From NCBI RefSeq assembly GCF_004770995.1, contig NZ_RQHW01000023.1:1-63458 (forward strand): a stretch of 63,458 nucleotides of DNA, written 5' to 3'. The position numbers and the translations under genes were made by a program. This stretch comes from Leptospira idonii (GTDB lineage Bacteria > Spirochaetota > Leptospiria > Leptospirales > Leptospiraceae). Shown one piece after another: positions 63,284 through 63,458 of the stretch; position 1 is the stretch's first letter; each line of letters begins with the position of its first letter. The notes under the pieces were generated by a model. It made no database searches. It was not told where the DNA came from and saw only the letters and a program-made list of their open reading frames with translations.

Positions 63284-63394
63284 CCGGCTCTCCCTCGACG
63301 AGGACGCTCGGTCGATCCGTGGCGCTGGGGTGGTTTTTGAGAGTATACTATCCCCGCCCTACTCAATGGGTGGGGTTATCCTGGAGTTCCTACC
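63284..63394 (+). repeat. Dispersed GC-rich repeat, copy 2, with adjoining hairpin segment
   Basis: Bases 63284-63330 (ccggctctccctcgacgagg, then acgctcggtcgatccgtggc) match the reverse complement of 1785-1826 with few differences. The following 63352-63394, CCCGCCCTACTCAATGGGTGGGG then GGAGTTCCTACC, resembles the repeat at 25782-25888. So this region joins two repeat types, perhaps one composite element. It lies between a membrane gene and the partial gene at the window edge. Confidence 0.55.
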
Positions 63395-63434
63395 AAAAAA
63401 CGGACATTAAAAAGCTCCTTTTTAGGAGACAAAA

Positions 63435-63458
63435 ATGTCGAAGAAAATCAAATATTAT
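63435..63458 (+). CDS. Start of a gene cut by the window edge
   Basis: ATG at 63435 with AGGAG upstream (63424-63428) opens a frame MSKKIKYY that runs to the window edge. The strong ribosome site and basic start suggest a real gene, but only eight codons are visible, so I cannot say what it is. Confidence 0.5.

Noticed and set aside
1..63458. CRISPR arrays, tRNA or rRNA genes, transposases, prophage genes
   Set aside because: I looked for regularly spaced repeats, TTCGAATC-like T-loop signals and mobile-element motifs and found none.

Overview
The window looks like a chromosomal segment of a Leptospira species. The signs are a DUF1564-type protein (a family I know only from Leptospira), many spirochaete-style lipoprotein signal peptides, a FliG motor protein, an hrcA-grpE-dnaK-dnaJ operon with a perfect CIRCE element, and frequent TTG/GTG starts. 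Composition is moderately AT-rich throughout. I see no prophage, insertion sequence, CRISPR array, tRNA or rRNA. A saprophytic or intermediate species is plausible, but I cannot place it to species.

Layout. 1-8.6 kb: a DUF1564 protein, fliG, an Xre-like regulator, a glycerophosphodiesterase lipoprotein behind an attenuator-like leader, two tandem TRL-like proteins, and an operon of a twin-domain amidase-like lipoprotein and an M1 aminopeptidase. 8.4-12.3 kb: a GMC oxidoreductase with its small subunit and a TPR protein. 12.3-16.2 kb: a leftward operon (TonB-like, NusG-like, kdsD, aroD) divergent from aroC. 16.2-21.8 kb: a response regulator, nuoG-nuoI, an unknown exported protein, and a thiolase with its DUF35 partner. 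22-30 kb: a fibronectin-repeat lipoprotein, an OprO/P-type porin, a GH13 glucosidase and glnD. 30.1-32.7 kb: a coupled trio of membrane protein, GH172 (DUF2961) protein and PAS-GGDEF diguanylate cyclase. A decayed outer-membrane gene follows. 33.2-40.5 kb: the CIRCE-controlled heat-shock operon, then an oxidoreductase, a YqgE protein and an SDR.

40.7-49.8 kb holds the most interesting block, five same-strand genes: circularly permuted ATP-grasp, alpha-E protein, transglutaminase-DUF2126 fusion, ATP-grasp/alpha-E fusion and a second transglutaminase. This is an expanded version of a poorly characterised predicted amide-ligase system. The second ATP-grasp copy appears to have lost key residues.

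49.8-63.5 kb: an ArsC/Spx-like protein, murB, a uracil-DNA glycosylase, mltG, a TetR regulator and hydrolase pair with matching 6-2-6 operators, and a surface locus of beta-helix-like lipoprotein, small lipoprotein and TonB-dependent receptor. After these come a chemoreceptor with a STAS-like tail, a 28-codon membrane micro-ORF and a membrane protein. The porin at 25.6 kb and the surface lipoprotein at 55.1 kb both carry 11-bp-spaced GTAA-type direct repeats like PhoB boxes, which suggests a shared phosphate-starvation response. Diverged copies of a short GC-rich repeat lie at 1.8 kb and 63.3 kb, and a related hairpin lies at 25.8 kb.
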